NCBI GenBank assembly: GCA_015501605.1 | Contig: JADNRZ010000042.1 | Location: forward strand, 118,232 to 182,231 | From: Panaeolus papilionaceus | Lineage: Eukaryota > Basidiomycota > Agaricomycetes > Agaricales | Length of the DNA stretch: 64,000 nucleotides | Direction: 5' to 3' | Shown here: positions 44,760 through 57,381 of the stretch, piece after piece | How the letters are laid out: each line of letters begins with the position of its first letter | Position numbering within the stretch: position 1 is the stretch's first letter | Notes under the pieces: model-generated | What the model saw: only the letters and a program-made list of their open reading frames with translations | Databases searched by the model: none | Told to the model about the DNA's origin: nothing | Position numbers and translations under genes: made by a program

Positions 44760-46186
44760 TTGAACCACCATCCCCGACCTCACCAAATCTTCAAGCCTGG
44801 CATGTCCAAGTGGATGGACCTTTAAGAGTTGTTCGCACCTCTCCTGCGCAGTTAGCAGGAAGGGATATACTCGTGCTCGTGTATGTACCGCTTGCTAAAT
44901 GTTTATTTTGTTACTTTCACGAAGTCATCTTTGATAAGCTAATGGGCCCGACGGGATCTGGTAAAAGCACGGTAATTATCAAACGGTACGCAGTGACCCT
45001 AAAAGCCATGTCGCCTAGTTCGTCGAGTCACTTGCACCACGTCAGAAGCTGAGAATATCCAAGAATACTCTTGAAAGCGTGACACAAGAAACCGGATGTT
45101 ACACTGTAAAGAATCTCCGCAGCAAACAAATCGGTCTCACTTACATCCTAATGGACACCCCTGGTTTCTTGGACCCCAGGCTATCGGAGAGCAAAATATC
45201 GAAAATGATCCTTGAGGAATTGGATTTGTTACGGTCCGTGGGCACCTTCCTCTAAAGAATCGCTCTGATCATACTCGTCGTTTCAATTTTTATTCTCAGA
45301 AAATATGCCCGAGGAGTTGTCGTCGCGATGCTATACTTTCATCCCATACTTTTGTGATATACGACGATACACGATGGTAAGAGTGAAGTTCAACTTAGTA
45401 TATTATGTAATGGAATACCCCAATTTGGGGATTCTGGGGTGACTACCTAATACGGAAATACCGAATTACAACACATACATGAAATCCGCATGAGCGGTTC
45501 GAGACACGATTCGGCCGGACTACTGAGCGCGTTCGCCGAGTCGTTCGGAGCCCATCACATCAATGTTGTAACAACAATGTGGAACTTGATATCGACACCA
45601 GCAGGAATTGAGGCTTCAAATCGAAGGTAGGCCAAATTGAAGGAAGACATCTACCGCGTAAGTATTACATGCGTGTTGAATGTGATACTGATATCGTCCC
45701 TAGGCATACCGCGGCGTGTGCTTCCAAGTCACCGAATTCCGGCTCACAGAAGCGTCAGCTCTGTCAGTTATCGATTCGTACTGGTACGCATGGAATCACG
45801 ATGAAGATGCATTCCGAAATGTGGATCCCAACTACCCACTGCTATCTCACAACAATCTGGTCAGGCGTATCATCGAAGTCGACGAACAGCTTAAAATGCT
45901 CGAGGAGGACAAGGCAACAGCTACTACACCAGGGAAGGAAGACCGTCTCCTTCTGAAGGCGGTTAAACGACAGGAGCCGGTGTTGTTGGCGAGGCTACAA
46001 TCATTTCTGGATGACTTGTACGACCATGATCCAGAATTTTATCATTCACAATATCCCCATCTCCCCTTTCCACGAGAGATACAGAGTGGGGTTATCCCTC
46101 AGCATTCTCTTTTAGAATCGTTGATATATGTTCAAATTAAACGTATACAGGCGATCCTGAAGACGATGTTTGACAAAGACCAGTAG
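44760..46186 (+). pseudogene. P-loop GTPase copy E with an internal TAG
   Basis: Opposite strand to D, facing away from it. A first exon (about 44720-44876, start not found) ends DILVL; an intron with GTGTAT leads to LMGPTGSGKST (G1, 44938-44973). After a GTAATT intron come FVESLAPRQKLRISKN, a switch-like region and LMDTPGFLDPRLS (G3, about 45150-45190). A later exon has INVVTTMWN (about 45560), then an in-frame TAG (about 45639) followed by AKLKEDIYR and a GTAAGT intron. The last exon (45706-46186) is open and encodes a long helical C-terminus. One acceptor (before 45490) is not evident. The sequence is distant from A-C. Confidence 0.65.
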
Positions 46187-48600
46187 CCACATATACTAGT
46201 AGTTTGGCATTCACGAGGCTTAAATGGGGATTTGGAATAGCTTATTACAACTTATCATTTTTGAACGAACAGCTCACTGAGAGCTGCCACAGACTCGGAG
46301 TAAAACCTAACACTTTTTTACGGTCGGTAAGAACGTCCAAAGATATTTATGGCATCCTTCATCCTGTTGTCCCAGACGAGTGCTCAAACCCAAGGACTGA
46401 GGTCTGGTTGGAACCAAAGGCTAAGGGTTTGTTGCGAAATTGTGAGAGAATAGGGTGCGACGAAAGACCATGAAGTCGTTCTATCGGTCCACTTCTAGCC
46501 AGGGGCGTACCAGTCGTCGAGCCGTTGACCTCGCGCTATGAATCACTCCATTTCTCAACGAGGAGAGTCTACGCTAGATGAGCGAGTCCTCATTCTCCAA
46601 CCAATCGTCTCTCCCGCTCGTCATCGATGCGGCTAATTGGCACGGCATCTCGTTCTCCATTTAATTTGATTTATGATTCATGTTGCCACTGGCGTAGTCA
46701 CCACCACTCTTGTACAGACGCCAATTGGCTGGAAGGACCCACCTAGTGCAAGCAACAGCAGGGAGTTGGCAGGGAGGCGCCAATTTGCGTCAGATAAAAA
46801 ATTTCAACTCGCTCCGAGTCAGTTTTCACCCAAACAAAAACCCCTCTGGACGTTTTGTTCCTAGACCCTAAACAAGCATTTTTACCAGAGAAATAAGAAA
46901 AAGGGGGAATTTTGGACACGCTATAACTTTTTCGCAAACTAGTGGTGACTAGGCCGGTGACACCATAATCCCATCGACAGTTACACGCAAGTTACACATA
47001 CACAACACAGTTGCTTGTTTGTAAACCGATAAGAACGGGTGCTGACCATGGACTCATGTCTGATATTCGAGCTCGATACGGTGCGTCTAATTGTTGAGAA
47101 GGATGGAGACTTTAGAGGGGAGTGGAGGAGGCAACGGCGTTGTGATTGCGATTCATGAAAACGAGGAAATAAGCGGAGAGAGGGAGGAAAGGACGAACAC
47201 GGCGCGCGATGAATGCGGGTTGTAAAGATCTGTTCGTATGAGCTGGAAGGAGGGACGTTGCTGACACCACATTTATGTATGTATCCCAGTGGTGGTCATC
47301 GCTAAATGACCACTGAATAGCCGTTGAGTATTTGTTGAATTGATTGAGTAATCGATCAGTGAGAAGTATTGGGAGGCTTTAGCTGAAAACACATGGCGAG
47401 AGACTCACAATGCGCATCAACCAGCGCAAGACTCTTACATTGTCTATTAGTATACTCCACGGGAGATGGGACGGTGGATTATCAAGGACACGGCACAGAC
47501 ACGAATGATGTTCTGCAGTCGTTTATAGGAACAGAAGAAGCAAAGAACAAGTCTGAGTGTAATAGGAATCAATGCGACGTGTGGTTGTTTAGAGTAATTG
47601 TCGCAATAAGAATTATGGGAATGAGGATGAAGGGTCATTTATTGTGAGATGAATGAGCAGAGTTGAGGCATGATATCCCGAGGACATCGAGAGAAAATGT
47701 AGGTACTGTCGACATACCGTGACTGGCGATCATCGCTGAATGATGACTGAATAACCCTGGTTTACAAGGAAAGCGGAAGCAGGGGTGTGGGAAAGGAAGG
47801 GTATAAACTTTGAGTACTCTCCATTGACGGTTCATCTTGCAAGTTACAGAGTCAGGATGAGGAAGGAAACGTGAGTCAACTCAACCAGACGAGTTGATCC
47901 TACTTCACTTCCTGATCCTTGAATGTACAGAGTCATCTTACATTGAGACTCTCCGTCGTCACTCCAGTCCCGGGAGCGCCGGGTTATAGTAAGGCATAGA
48001 TTCCGGGGAAGCAAGCATCGGATTATCGAGGAACACAGGCATTGGATTAAGTATGGGAGAACGGCAGGGACCGAAGGGACGTGATGGGCAGGGATATGAA
48101 TGACGCAAGTTCCGGGGTACGATAACCAATGGGAAGTGTGGGGTATTTTAGGCTCACCGTTTCGGGAGATGGATGACGCTGAGTGTATGTGTGCATGTAT
48201 GTCGAAAAGGTTAAGAGTGCATTGTGGGCGGAGGGGCAGACAAGATTGTGTTACATGTGTGTTTTGAAGGCGAGGTTGAGGTTGAGCGTGAGGTTGGTAT
48301 ATGATAGATAGGTGGAGTAGTGGTTATCAAATGTCAGAGAAGTGACTGACTGATGTCATGCGATCTTCCCAAATGAAAAGATCAGCCCGTCAATATGAAA
48401 ATTCTGATGAGCACACGAGCACGATTACTTATGCACAGTTCATAGTTCATTGAGCATAAAGCTAAAGAAACACTGACACTGGAGCTGATCGTCGGATGTC
48501 GGGAATAGGAGAGCCCTGAGTGGATCGGGGAATGCCGAGAGAGGGAGCATGTGATATGACAACGTTGTGCGGGGTTCAAGTAACAAGCGGAACTCGACTC
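46187..48600. other. no gene recognised; one imperfect local duplication
   Basis: Open frames at 46204 and 47393 start at non-ATG codons or lack context. Two segments about 430 bp apart (around 47285-47325 and 47715-47760) share GGT/GGCGATCATCGCT(A/G)AATGA and the following GACTGAATA, suggesting an old tandem duplication. Confidence 0.4.
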
Positions 48601-48734
48601 TCATCGGGTTTATCACCGCCGCCATCCACCAAACGCCATTCTCCTTTCCTTCTGTATCTCATCATCGTCAGTATCGTTGTTGTCTGACTAGTCTCAGACG
48701 CTACTCTCCTTTGAATCACAAACAGTCTATCATT

Positions 48735-48772
48735 GCAACACCGACGACAACGACAACGACAACAACAACCTA
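48735..48772 (+). repeat. GACAAC-type microsatellite upstream of the PDK gene
   Basis: Imperfect CGACAA/CAACAA repeats within 70 bp of the start codon. The duplicate at 41.4 kb has a GGCGGCGAC variant. Confidence 0.7.
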
Positions 48773-48802
48773 CCCACCACTCGTTCATTTGTGTCCTGCA
48801 TC

Positions 48803-51800
48803 ATGTCCGCAGGGTTCCGCATAACACCTACGCTATGGGACAAGATACATCATTTTGCATCGTTTCCGCAGACTGGTGGTAAGTTTCATCATCATCCACC
48901 CGCCCTCTCGTCTCCTGCGGCTCTATGGCACACGACGATGGCCCCACACCACATACTCATCACTAACATCAATATCGGCTGACCACTCTCGTTTCTAGTC
49001 TCACTCCAGCAGATGGTGTTGTTCGGCCAGAACCCGAGTCAAGGCACTCTCCTCAAAGCGAGCCAGTTCCTCGCAGGTGCGTTGCTCGCGCCTTATCCTT
49101 ATCTTGTGGCCCCCACCAACCCATCTTGCTTTACCCTTGTGTTATATAGAGGAGCTGCCTGTGAGATTAGCGCACCAGGTGAAAGAGCTGGACGAGCTAC
49201 CGCATAACCTCCACGCTATGCCGTCGATTAGGAAGGTGAAGAATTGGTATGCCCAGAGTTTTGAAGTGAGTTTTTTTGGTTTTATCCCAACCTCTTCCTT
49301 TCCATCCCCTGCTGTTGTTTCTCTTTTTGTTATTCATGCTTTTCGCTTTTCTTTATGGACGTTGGACCTATTTTCGCGTTTTCCTCATCGCGTCATTGAC
49401 GTGTCCATCTATCTATTTTTACTCTTCCTCATCTCTACATCCCCGCTTCTGCTTTCGGCTTCACTCTCTTTGGGCCCGTCGTTGCTCTGTATTAGAATCT
49501 GCGCAGTGGCCCTCCAGAGATTATCATTCCGCTGCCTTCCCGATTTACATCGCACTGCACTCCATACTTCATGCCACCCGTCACGTTGCGGTGCCTTGAC
49601 GTCTATTCATTCATCTATTTTGTTGTCCCTTTTCATTTCATTTCGTCTTATTCCTTTTCGTTTCCGAGATCAACTCAGTATTGATCTTCATTGGTCTGGG
49701 ATATCTCGCTCTCTATCTTGTTTATTTTCATTGCCACGTCGTCGTCTATGATGCGCATGAATTTTACCGTGCCCCGTTTTCTACCTTGCTCCTCCAGTCT
49801 TTATCTTCCACGAACTAGATCTGAGGGACTAGCAAGTTCAGGAGGTGGTTGAATGTCCATGACGTATGTGGCGCGACGACGATTCTCTCTCTTTTCTTGC
49901 GTTTTCCGCTGGCTCTCGTCTTCGCTATTTGGTCAACTCTGCCTTTTTTTTCTCCTTTCTGCGTTGGAGTGTGAGGATGGCACACGAGTCATGTTTTATT
50001 CTCTTTGATGTCTCCCTTTTGCTCATGCTGTGGATCATCCATGTTGGGTTATTTTCTTACAACGAAACGAGACGAGGCAGACCACGTAGGAGGAGGAGGA
50101 TAGACCGGTGTTACGGTTATTGGATATGCGCATTTCTTCATTGCGCTGGGATATCTTGTCATTTTCTCTTTCTCTTGCCACATTGGCAATGTCAACCTTT
50201 TTCTCCACCTGCTACCCTCAGATCTCCACGTTTCACGAGCTGGGAGGGAAAGACTGTCTCGTTAGGGAGTCGACATGTGCATGATGTCTCCCTCCTTGAG
50301 ATTTCCTGTTTTATCCACCTTTTTTCGCGTTGCATCCTTGAGCTTCCTCTCTTCTTCGTCATCATGTCTTTCGCCTCTTTTCTCTGATTGAGTGGGGGTG
50401 TAGAGGAACGCGACGGCGGTTAGCCCTTGTGATTTGACGGTTTTGGGTGTGGAGTTGGGGATGTCAGGACGAGTTCTTAGTATGAATGCCAGATTGGGTG
50501 TGGGTTGTGCGGCCCCTGACACATGTTGTTATTTTAACGCAGGCTCCCTCTCCTCATCTCGTATGTGAGAAGAGGGTTGCTTGTCTCCTCACCAACTCCA
50601 TTTGTGGCGCTTTTTCGTGACGTTGTTTTCCTGGCTGGGCGTTTTTGGTGGACGCCTTTTTGTGGTTGATTTTATTCGCCTTGGATGGTCGGTGATCCTG
50701 CTGAAGGCGAGTTGGTGATTATGCTTCTCTTCTCTTTTTATTAGAGTCCTCCTTGTGATCTTATTTTCCATTCTGTCTGGCACCTTGCTTCTCAACGCAC
50801 GGCTGGCGTTATTTCTCTTCATCGCTCCCTCCTTTCTTCCTCCTTTTATCTCGTCATCTTTGTATAGTCTTGTGCTTTCAGGTTTTGCGCTCTTTGTCTT
50901 GTCATAATCGTCGCGCATATATTCAACCCCTTCACCCCTCCTATAACCTCTTCCATACGTTTTTCCTGGTTACATGCAACCGCATGTTTCTCCTGAGATT
51001 GACGTGTGTATTTGGTCAGGAGATTGAGAGGAGAACCTCTTATTTTATTTTCTTTATTTCTTCATCACGCTCCTTCACTCTTCATTCATCTTGCAACCCC
51101 ATATCATTGCTTACATATTACTTTCAGGAACTCATCAACTTCCCTCCTATCACCCTTTCTCCAACGATCCGACAAGCCCTCCTATCAAACCACTCCAGCG
51201 ACATGCACCTCCCCGAATCCAAACCCAACCCCTCACTCGCCGACTACCCTCCTTCATCATCCTCACACAACCCCGTGAACGGTAATGGCAATGGCAATGG
51301 TTTCAACAAGCTTCGCCTACGCGTACCCATGGAGAGACGCTACTTTGCCAACACACAACACATCAACTGGCCGCCCGAGCTGCAAGACTACAACAAGCGA
51401 TTCACCAAGCTCCTTGAGCACATCAAGTCACGGCACGACCCCACTGTGACGACGGTTGCGCAGGGTGTGTTGGAGTGGAAGAAGAGCGTGAATGCGAGGC
51501 ATATTGGGCTGGATATGCAGGCGTGGTTGGATCGGTTTTATATGAGTCGCATTGGGATTCGGTTTTTGATTGGGCAGCATGTTGCACTGAATACCCAGAG
51601 TGCGCATGAGGATTATGTGGGGATAATTTGTACGAAGGCTGTGAGTCCCCCATCCTGTCTTTCTGGTCGCGTTGCGTTGGTGCTGATGACCTTTGCTCGT
51701 AGAACGTCCACGATATCGTCCAAGAAGCCATCGAAAACGCGCGTTTCGTCTGCGAGGAACACTACGCCATGTTCAAAGGGCCACCTGTGCAACTCATCTG

Positions 51801-52315
51801 CCCCCCTAACCTCACATTCGCCTACGTCCCCGGGCACCTCTCACATATCTGCTTTGAGCTCCTCAAAAACTCGCTACGCGCCGTCGTGGAGCGCTTCGGG
51901 GTGGACAACGAGGATAATTTCCCGCCGATCAAGGTTATTGTGGTTGAGGGGAAGGAGGACATCACGATCAAGATTAGTGATGAGGGTGGGGGTATTGCGA
52001 GGAGTGCGATTCCGTTGATTTGGACGTATATGTATACGACAATGGAGGCCAAGGGGATTGAGGGAGATTTTAGGGATAGCGATTTCAAGGTGGGTGTTTT
52101 TGCTCTTTCGTTGTCTTGTCGTCTTTATGGTTGAACTTCATCTGACCTCTCTCCTGCAGGCTCCCATGGCTGGCTTCGGCTACGGTCTCCCTCTCTCGCG
52201 TCTCTATGCGCGGTACTTTGGTGGAGACTTGCGGTTGATTAGTATGGACGGCTTCGGCACGGACGTGTATATCCACTTGAATAGGTTGAGTAGCAGTCGG
52301 GAGCCGTTGCCGTAG
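48803..52315 (+). CDS. PDK: Mitochondrial 2-oxoacid dehydrogenase kinase (PDK/BCKDK family)
   Basis: Six exons: 48803-48878, 48999-49076, 49150-49265, 51128-51640, 51703-52089 and 52160-52315, phases consistent throughout, ending at TAG. The family phosphorylates and inactivates the E1 subunit of pyruvate dehydrogenase (or branched-chain dehydrogenase) in mitochondria. The N-terminal BCDHK domain has the [13 protein letters not shown] and [12 protein letters not shown] segments. The GHKL ATPase part has an N-box [12 protein letters not shown], a G1 box DEGGGI and a G2 box [20 protein letters not shown], then [10 protein letters not shown]. All look intact, and length (about 440 residues) fits the family. 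After the conserved [12 protein letters not shown] there is a Ser/Asn/Gly-rich insert (51190-51310). No strong mitochondrial presequence is obvious beyond the short basic N-terminus. The third intron is 1,862 bp. Pyruvate versus branched-chain specificity cannot be told from sequence. Confidence 0.93.
49266..51127 (+). other. 1.86 kb intron 3 of the PDK gene
   Basis: GTGAGT donor and TTTCAG acceptor. It is more than ten times longer than the other introns (62-120 bp). Its first part is T/C-rich and is shared with the degenerate duplicate at 41.75-42.7 kb, so the expansion predates that duplication. No intact element or gene is seen inside. Confidence 0.8.
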
Positions 52316-53020
52316 TCGGCGATGGGATCTCTGACGTGTGCTTTGGTTGTACTTGTGGGATTGGGAGAGGTGGTGTTGAGCGGAGAGGAGATATGAAGTA
52401 ATTTACTGATCAACCTATGTGCTATCGTCGTCAACAGGGCGACGTGTATTTGTATCGTTCACTTTTTTAATTTTGTTGTTTTGAAGTTCCAGCAATTTGA
52501 AGTTTGGGATTGAAGTGTGGGATCTTGAATTGAAGCCTTGGGGGTGAGAGGTAGTAAGGAGTGGTTGGTGGGTGTAGATTGGTAGCTGGTCAAATTCGTA
52601 CCCTCTTAAAGTTGAAATGCGCGTTGAGAGTAAAAGCTAGTCTTGAGGACATGTTGAATTCAGTCCCGTGGTAGGTTGATCCTGACGACAAGCCACCAAG
52701 ATCTCAACAAAAAATCACCGACGACCATGAATATCAGCAGGTTGTCGTCGACTTTACCAACGAGTGCATCATTCCGTGAGCCATCCACTTATCGCACCGG
52801 GTCGGGGTCGAAAAGCTGGTGTGGAGATTGGACTGAATATCGGAGGTTTGATGGAAGTATGGTAGAACTAGGAAGAAGGAATTCCCAATAAATCGAGCTG
52901 GATGATTCACATGCTTTTCAGATCCTTGTTCGTTCGTCGTAGTTTTCTCCAACCTCGTCAACAGTGTAGACGGTGCGGGACGGCGTCCAACCCTATCGTC
53001 TTCTCGTTGCATCATATAAT
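52316..53020. other. no gene recognised
   Basis: 3' flank of the PDK gene, then mixed sequence with short open frames only. Confidence 0.4.
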
Positions 53021-53029
53021 TTTTTTTTC

Positions 53030-53130
53030 ATCATTCTTTGTCTGGAATCAGTCAAGATGTATCCTGTTTTGTGAGTATCTCCAAATCTTCCTCTCTACCG
53101 CAGGCTGACCTATTCTATATAATATGGTCA
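53030..53130 (+). pseudogene. 5' scrap similar to the F-box gene
   Basis: ATGTATCCTGTTTTGTGAGT followed by a short intron-like stretch and GCAGGCTGA matches 55700-55765 upstream of the F-box gene (TGTACTGTTTTGTGAGT...GCAGGCTGA). It breaks off into repeat R2. Confidence 0.4.
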
Positions 53131-53154
53131 GGTTGTAAGAGTGCGATGATGGTC

Positions 53155-53645
53155 ACAGCGTCAGTGTCCCCCTATTTTTCGATTTTTCTCCGTTTTCCGC
53201 GTATTTCTATTCGTATCAGCGCAGAGGGCTCTTGGTCTCCGTAGGTTCGAGTATTGTCTTTCTATTTCCATGATTTCCTATCATTTTACATATATCACGT
53301 ACTATTTTATATCTAATAAAAGTCTATTTCGGCCCTCGTATTTTGTGTTTCGTGTTTCGTCTTCGTATTTTATTTTTGTTTTTGTCTTCGTCTTCGTCTT
53401 CGTCCGGTATCCGTGCACACCTTCGTCAGCGCTTATTTTCGTCATTTTCGTTGTCTTCGTCCTCTGTCTTCGTCTCATTTCACCTCACACTCACCTCACC
53501 TCCCCCTCTCCTCATTTTTCTCACATTTTGACCCCAAAACCTTGTACTGCGCGTCTCAACTTCCTCTTCTATCCTACCAACTCGTCCCACACATACAGTC
53601 ATCCCTCACTCACATTTCGCCCAGACCTTCCCATGCGCTGATGTG
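53155..53645 (+). repeat. dispersed repeat R2, copy 2
   Basis: Inverse orientation to the copy at 30000-30480. Starts CCCCCTATTTTTCGATTTTT and has a TTCGTC-rich expansion near 53375-53405. Confidence 0.75.
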
Positions 53646-54215
53646 CGTGCGACGTCTTCAAGTGTGAAACTAAACACCTGATGACCGGAGTGAGGTCAAC
53701 GTCGCAAGAGTCGCTCTGAGGGTGCGTGTGGGTGTTTCCATAGTTGACAGAGCCTTCGTAGAGATAGAATAAACGACAATTGAAGCAAGCGACGCTTCCT
53801 AAGACTTGAGACGAGAACTAATACTTAGAGATTCGAAATGTGGGCATAAAGTAGCTGTCTTATTTTTACGAAGCCTCCTGAATTAAGTACAAACGAAATG
53901 AACTAAAATACCGACTACGGGGGGTTCGAAATGATGCAAGAGAGTGCCCAGGCACATAAGAAAAGGGTTCGTAACAAAGGAATATCTTAAAAGGAGTTGC
54001 AAGAGAGGGGGTGGTTGAGGAGAGAGGGCGGTTGAATGGTAAAAGGGATCTGAAATATGAATTAAATGATGGAATAAATAAGAATTTGAAAGTCCGTATG
54101 AAAGGTGAAGTGCGGAGTGATGGGATGCGGCGTCGGTCTATTCCAATTCGTGTTGTGGCGGCTGATAGGGATGATACGAGCAACGGTCTTAGCGATATAA
54201 GTGCGCGCGGACGGC
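53636..54215 (+). repeat. dispersed repeat R1, copy 2
   Basis: Direct-orientation match of 18165-18760. Begins GCGCTGATGTGCGTGCGACG immediately after R2, so R1 and R2 may be parts of one larger element here. Confidence 0.75.
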
Positions 54216-54702
54216 GAAAGGGGGCGTGGTAACCAAAATAGGTAAGCGGTGATGTGTGCGTGTGTGCGTGCGTGATGGTAATTCTGGAATTAAGCGTGAT
54301 TGCGGGTGCAGGTGAGCGCGCTGCTCATCAGCGCACATCAACGAATGCACTCCGCCCAAGCGACAGACAGTTAGTTCATACTTCATCAGTGCGGTACTAA
54401 TCAAGGATTACTCGGATGGTGACGTCTTCATCCACTTTCGTGGTAGGTCGTTGCTTAAATAAATGAACGGCTTATACTTGGATACCAACGTGACAAGAGC
54501 TTGTTCATCGAGGAAATATTTGTACGTCTCAAACCCCTAGCGATTACCAACCTTGTGGTCTCGAATATCCGACATTGCACGGTAAGTCGTCGTGGGGGTG
54601 ATGAGTTTCAATTTAATGTTACCGTCTATATATGCAACATCCTTGTCCAGCGATCTAGCTGGGCCCATTAGGACTTTCCGAAACGGTTTGGTCCGACAAG
54701 AA
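54216..54702. other. no gene recognised
   Basis: GTGTGCGTGC-rich patch near 54250-54275 and an inverted reappearance of the R1 start (CATCAGCGCACATC near 54327), then unremarkable DNA. Confidence 0.35.
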
Positions 54703-55101
54703 TTAATTTGAGACTAAACCAGTTGGTGAAAGGTATAGGGAGCCACGACGAAAAGGGATCTCCCTTCTACGCGGCCTATGGTAATCATAAAAGTCCCTTG
54801 AGTATGCAAGTTTAACGACTGACGATCCACATACAAAACGTTGAATGGTCACACGATCTAGCACCAAAGTTGCTATCGATGGTGTGAACGTAGTCCAGAA
54901 AATATGCGAGCGCCCAATGAGGGACTTGAAGAACGCATAGGCGAAGAGGATAGCAAGAAGTACCCATCCCTCATTGTTTCCTAACCATTCCTTGCCCGCT
55001 TGTGCCTCCCGAATGAGTCTTGTATCTATCGATAACGCCCCAATCAATGCCTGAAAGTGATAATCACACAATGGCCACCATCCGCGACGTGTCAACCGCA
55101 C
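54703..55101 (-). CDS. Possible small membrane protein, low support
   Basis: 132 open codons ending at a stop at 54703. The first in-frame codon is GTG, and an overlapping ATG just upstream (55105) is in another frame. The product has a hydrophobic stretch (GWVLLAILFAYAFF) and a second weaker one (TFTPSIATLVL), then a basic Arg-rich end (YHRPRRREIPFRRG). It may be one exon of a gene or a chance frame. No family recognised. Confidence 0.25.
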   Translation of the reverse strand: MRLTRRGWWPLCDYHFQALIGALSIDTRLIREAQAGKEWLGNNEGWVLLAILFAYAFFKSLIGRSHIFWTTFTPSIATLVLDRVTIQRFVCGSSVVKLAYSRDFYDYHRPRRREIPFRRGSLYLSPTGLVSN

Positions 55102-55690
55102 TCATTGCACTATAAGTATTCCTTGTTCGTCATTTCAAAACTCATCACGTACAACATCATATTTCCTCCTATCCAACCGCTTCAATCGCTCTGAACAAGC
55201 ACACATAAAAATCAATCCTTAGTGACGATCATCAGGATAGATTAAGTACCAAATAGGTACTTCTTGCTCTGTAACACATAACTACTAAATATGTACAATA
55301 ATCCATCCCTAGGAACAACCCCTCTACCTGGTGCCTCTATTAAAGCTAAACAGTCTGGGACCATCCAGGAAAATGTCATCCGAGGGATGGAGCACGGGTT
55401 GTGGTAGAATAACTTGAAGGGTGCGAGAACGACGAATTAGTACACAACGAATTTCGTTTGAAGGGCCAACGCAGCCAACTCCACCATCTCGCCTAGTCAT
55501 ATTCTTTCATAATTTTTGCGCGTCTTAAAAGCCCCACTCAGGTAACTACCTCCGTGGGAAACGTTTCATGAAATCTGACCCTCCTTACCAATGCGCAGCC
55601 CCAGATGGGAAATTGTGAAATCGTGACTCAGTCTGCCAGATAACGTCGGTGTATAGCCTGACTCTTCCGACGTCGTTCTTTCTTTTGAAC
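55102..55690. other. no gene recognised
   Basis: About 590 bp between a doubtful minus-strand ORF and the F-box gene; the last part should hold the latter's promoter. No TATA box stands out. Confidence 0.35.
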
Positions 55691-55757
55691 CATGTCAGTG
55701 GACGGTAGTGATATGTACTGTTTTGTGAGTACCTCCAATTTTCTCCGTCGTTCGCAG

Positions 55758-57141
55758 GCTGAGCTACAGTGTCTACATTCAGGTTACAGGTACGCCGTAC
55801 ATGAAGTCGACCTACGAGGTACGGGTAGCACAGCCAGTTCCTGTACGAACGAGTGTTAACCAGTTACCCTCAGATTGCAGGCGCTATTATCAGGGATTGC
55901 CTCGTGAACTCCTCTCCTGGATCGCAACGGAAAGAGAAATCGGAAGTTTCAGAGGACGTATGGAAGGCGCTGTGCTACACCGAAGAAGACGTCACCGCCT
56001 CAAAGAACTACGTTCTCATTTGTTGCTACCAACGTAAAGCAAATGGAATAATCAAACTTCTTATCAATGACGATGACGACCGTAAGTCATCAGCCCGACT
56101 CGCATTCATGACTCGTTCTCATCGATTACTCCATTCTTCACAACAGTGCCAGATGAGATATCAGATGAAAACGTGAAGGAGGTCTTCAACGTTGTCCCTG
56201 GGTATCAATATGGGATGTTTGAGAACCTTAGTCCAGAGCAAGGGGATTCAGGAACGTTCAGCCTCTGTAATAGTCTCCCTAAGCTCCTCATTACCCATAA
56301 GGCGTACGTCATCTTGAAGCAAGCTGCGCCCGCTTTGAAACCACATTCTCTCCTCCTTCTCAACTCTCACACCGAGGGGAACTGTTTCCCACCCCGACAC
56401 CCGATAGATTACGGTCCCGTCAAGCGGACACGAGGGTTATGGACGGATTGGATCAGGTTGCGATCGTTACAGTCTGACAATTGTGAGCCTGAGAGGAACG
56501 ATGTTATACAAGATTGGAGAAAGGTACTGTCCCAAAAGGGCGACGGCGCTCAGGAGGCCATTCTGAACGATGCATGGCGAGGTCGCGGTAATCTGTGGTG
56601 CCTTGTCACACCTGACAGGTACGTGAATTTTAAGAGCTATTATGCGACTGAAAATACATTGAATCGATCCACTAGATTCCCCATCGTTGAATCCGCCTCA
56701 GAGTTCATAACATTCGACGGCTCAAACAGGAACCCACCAACACAGCCGTTCACCAGGCTTCCACTGGGTATCCTTGTCTCCATATGCAAAAATTTGCATC
56801 CTCGATATATTTGCGCTCTCGCCAGTACTTGCACTTTCATTCGGGGTGTCCTCCTTCAGGCCGTACACCAAGTTGTGAGGGCCTATATCACGCAGAACGA
56901 GCCCTGGTTCTTGCCAGTTGGGTCATTCGATGATATGCCTCGTGGGGGTGAAGAGTTCCAAAACTGGGTCTCGGAGTGGGGTAAATTAGGACATGCTGGT
57001 GATGACATTGACTCGACAATCCCCTGGCTTGCGTATCGACGCTCCTGTAGTCACAGCTTTAGTATGTGGAATCGCGCCCGCATCTGGGGAATAGCATGTC
57101 AGATGGAAGAGTTAGCGACCCAATTAGATTATATTAACTAA
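55758..57141 (+). CDS. Probable F-box protein
   Basis: Exons 55758-55818, 55874-56081 and 56147-57141 join through GTACGG/CTCAG and GTAAGT/ACAG introns to one frame of about 420 codons ending at TAA 57139-57141. A further 5' exon ending TGTACTGTTTT|GTGAGT at about 55724 fits in phase but its start codon was not found. Residues about 270-315 (LPLGILVSICKNLHPRYICALASTCTFIRG) follow the F-box pattern LP-x-x-IL...L-x-x-x-D/x-x-x-L-x-x-x-x-TC. F-box proteins recruit substrates to SCF ubiquitin ligases through Skp1. The N-terminal and C-terminal parts have no domain I recognise. Agarics carry hundreds of such genes. Evidence for the F-box is moderate; the gene itself is well supported by splicing. 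Confidence 0.65.
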
Positions 57142-57381
57142 ACCACGGTTTATATCTTAAAGGGATATTAAAGTTCGCTTGGATGAAGTAGAAAGAGCGT
57201 GGTTCAGACCACGAAGTTTGCAAGTTAAAGTTACGACGACCCACTGGATAACGATAGCAACCAGCATGTCACAGTGATCCATAACAAGACGATAAGTGTT
57301 TCCCTGCCTTTATCATCTACCAATCTCTTGGATCGCTTCAGAACACAATGGTGTGATCACCTCGATAACTATCAACAAACT

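Noticed and set aside
46204..46473. 89-codon ORF after GTPase copy E
   Set aside because: Starts at a non-ATG codon, has no domain and no link to the GTPase frame.
47393..47647. 84-codon ORF
   Set aside because: No splice partners, conservation or motif; position inside an area with local duplication.
50870..51127. extension of the PDK exon upstream to 50870
   Set aside because: The open frame there is intron sequence; the exon starts at 51128 after TTTCAG, continuing the SFE|ELI junction typical of the family.
52085..52434. minus-strand ORFs over the PDK 3' end
   Set aside because: Antisense shadows of a well-supported gene.
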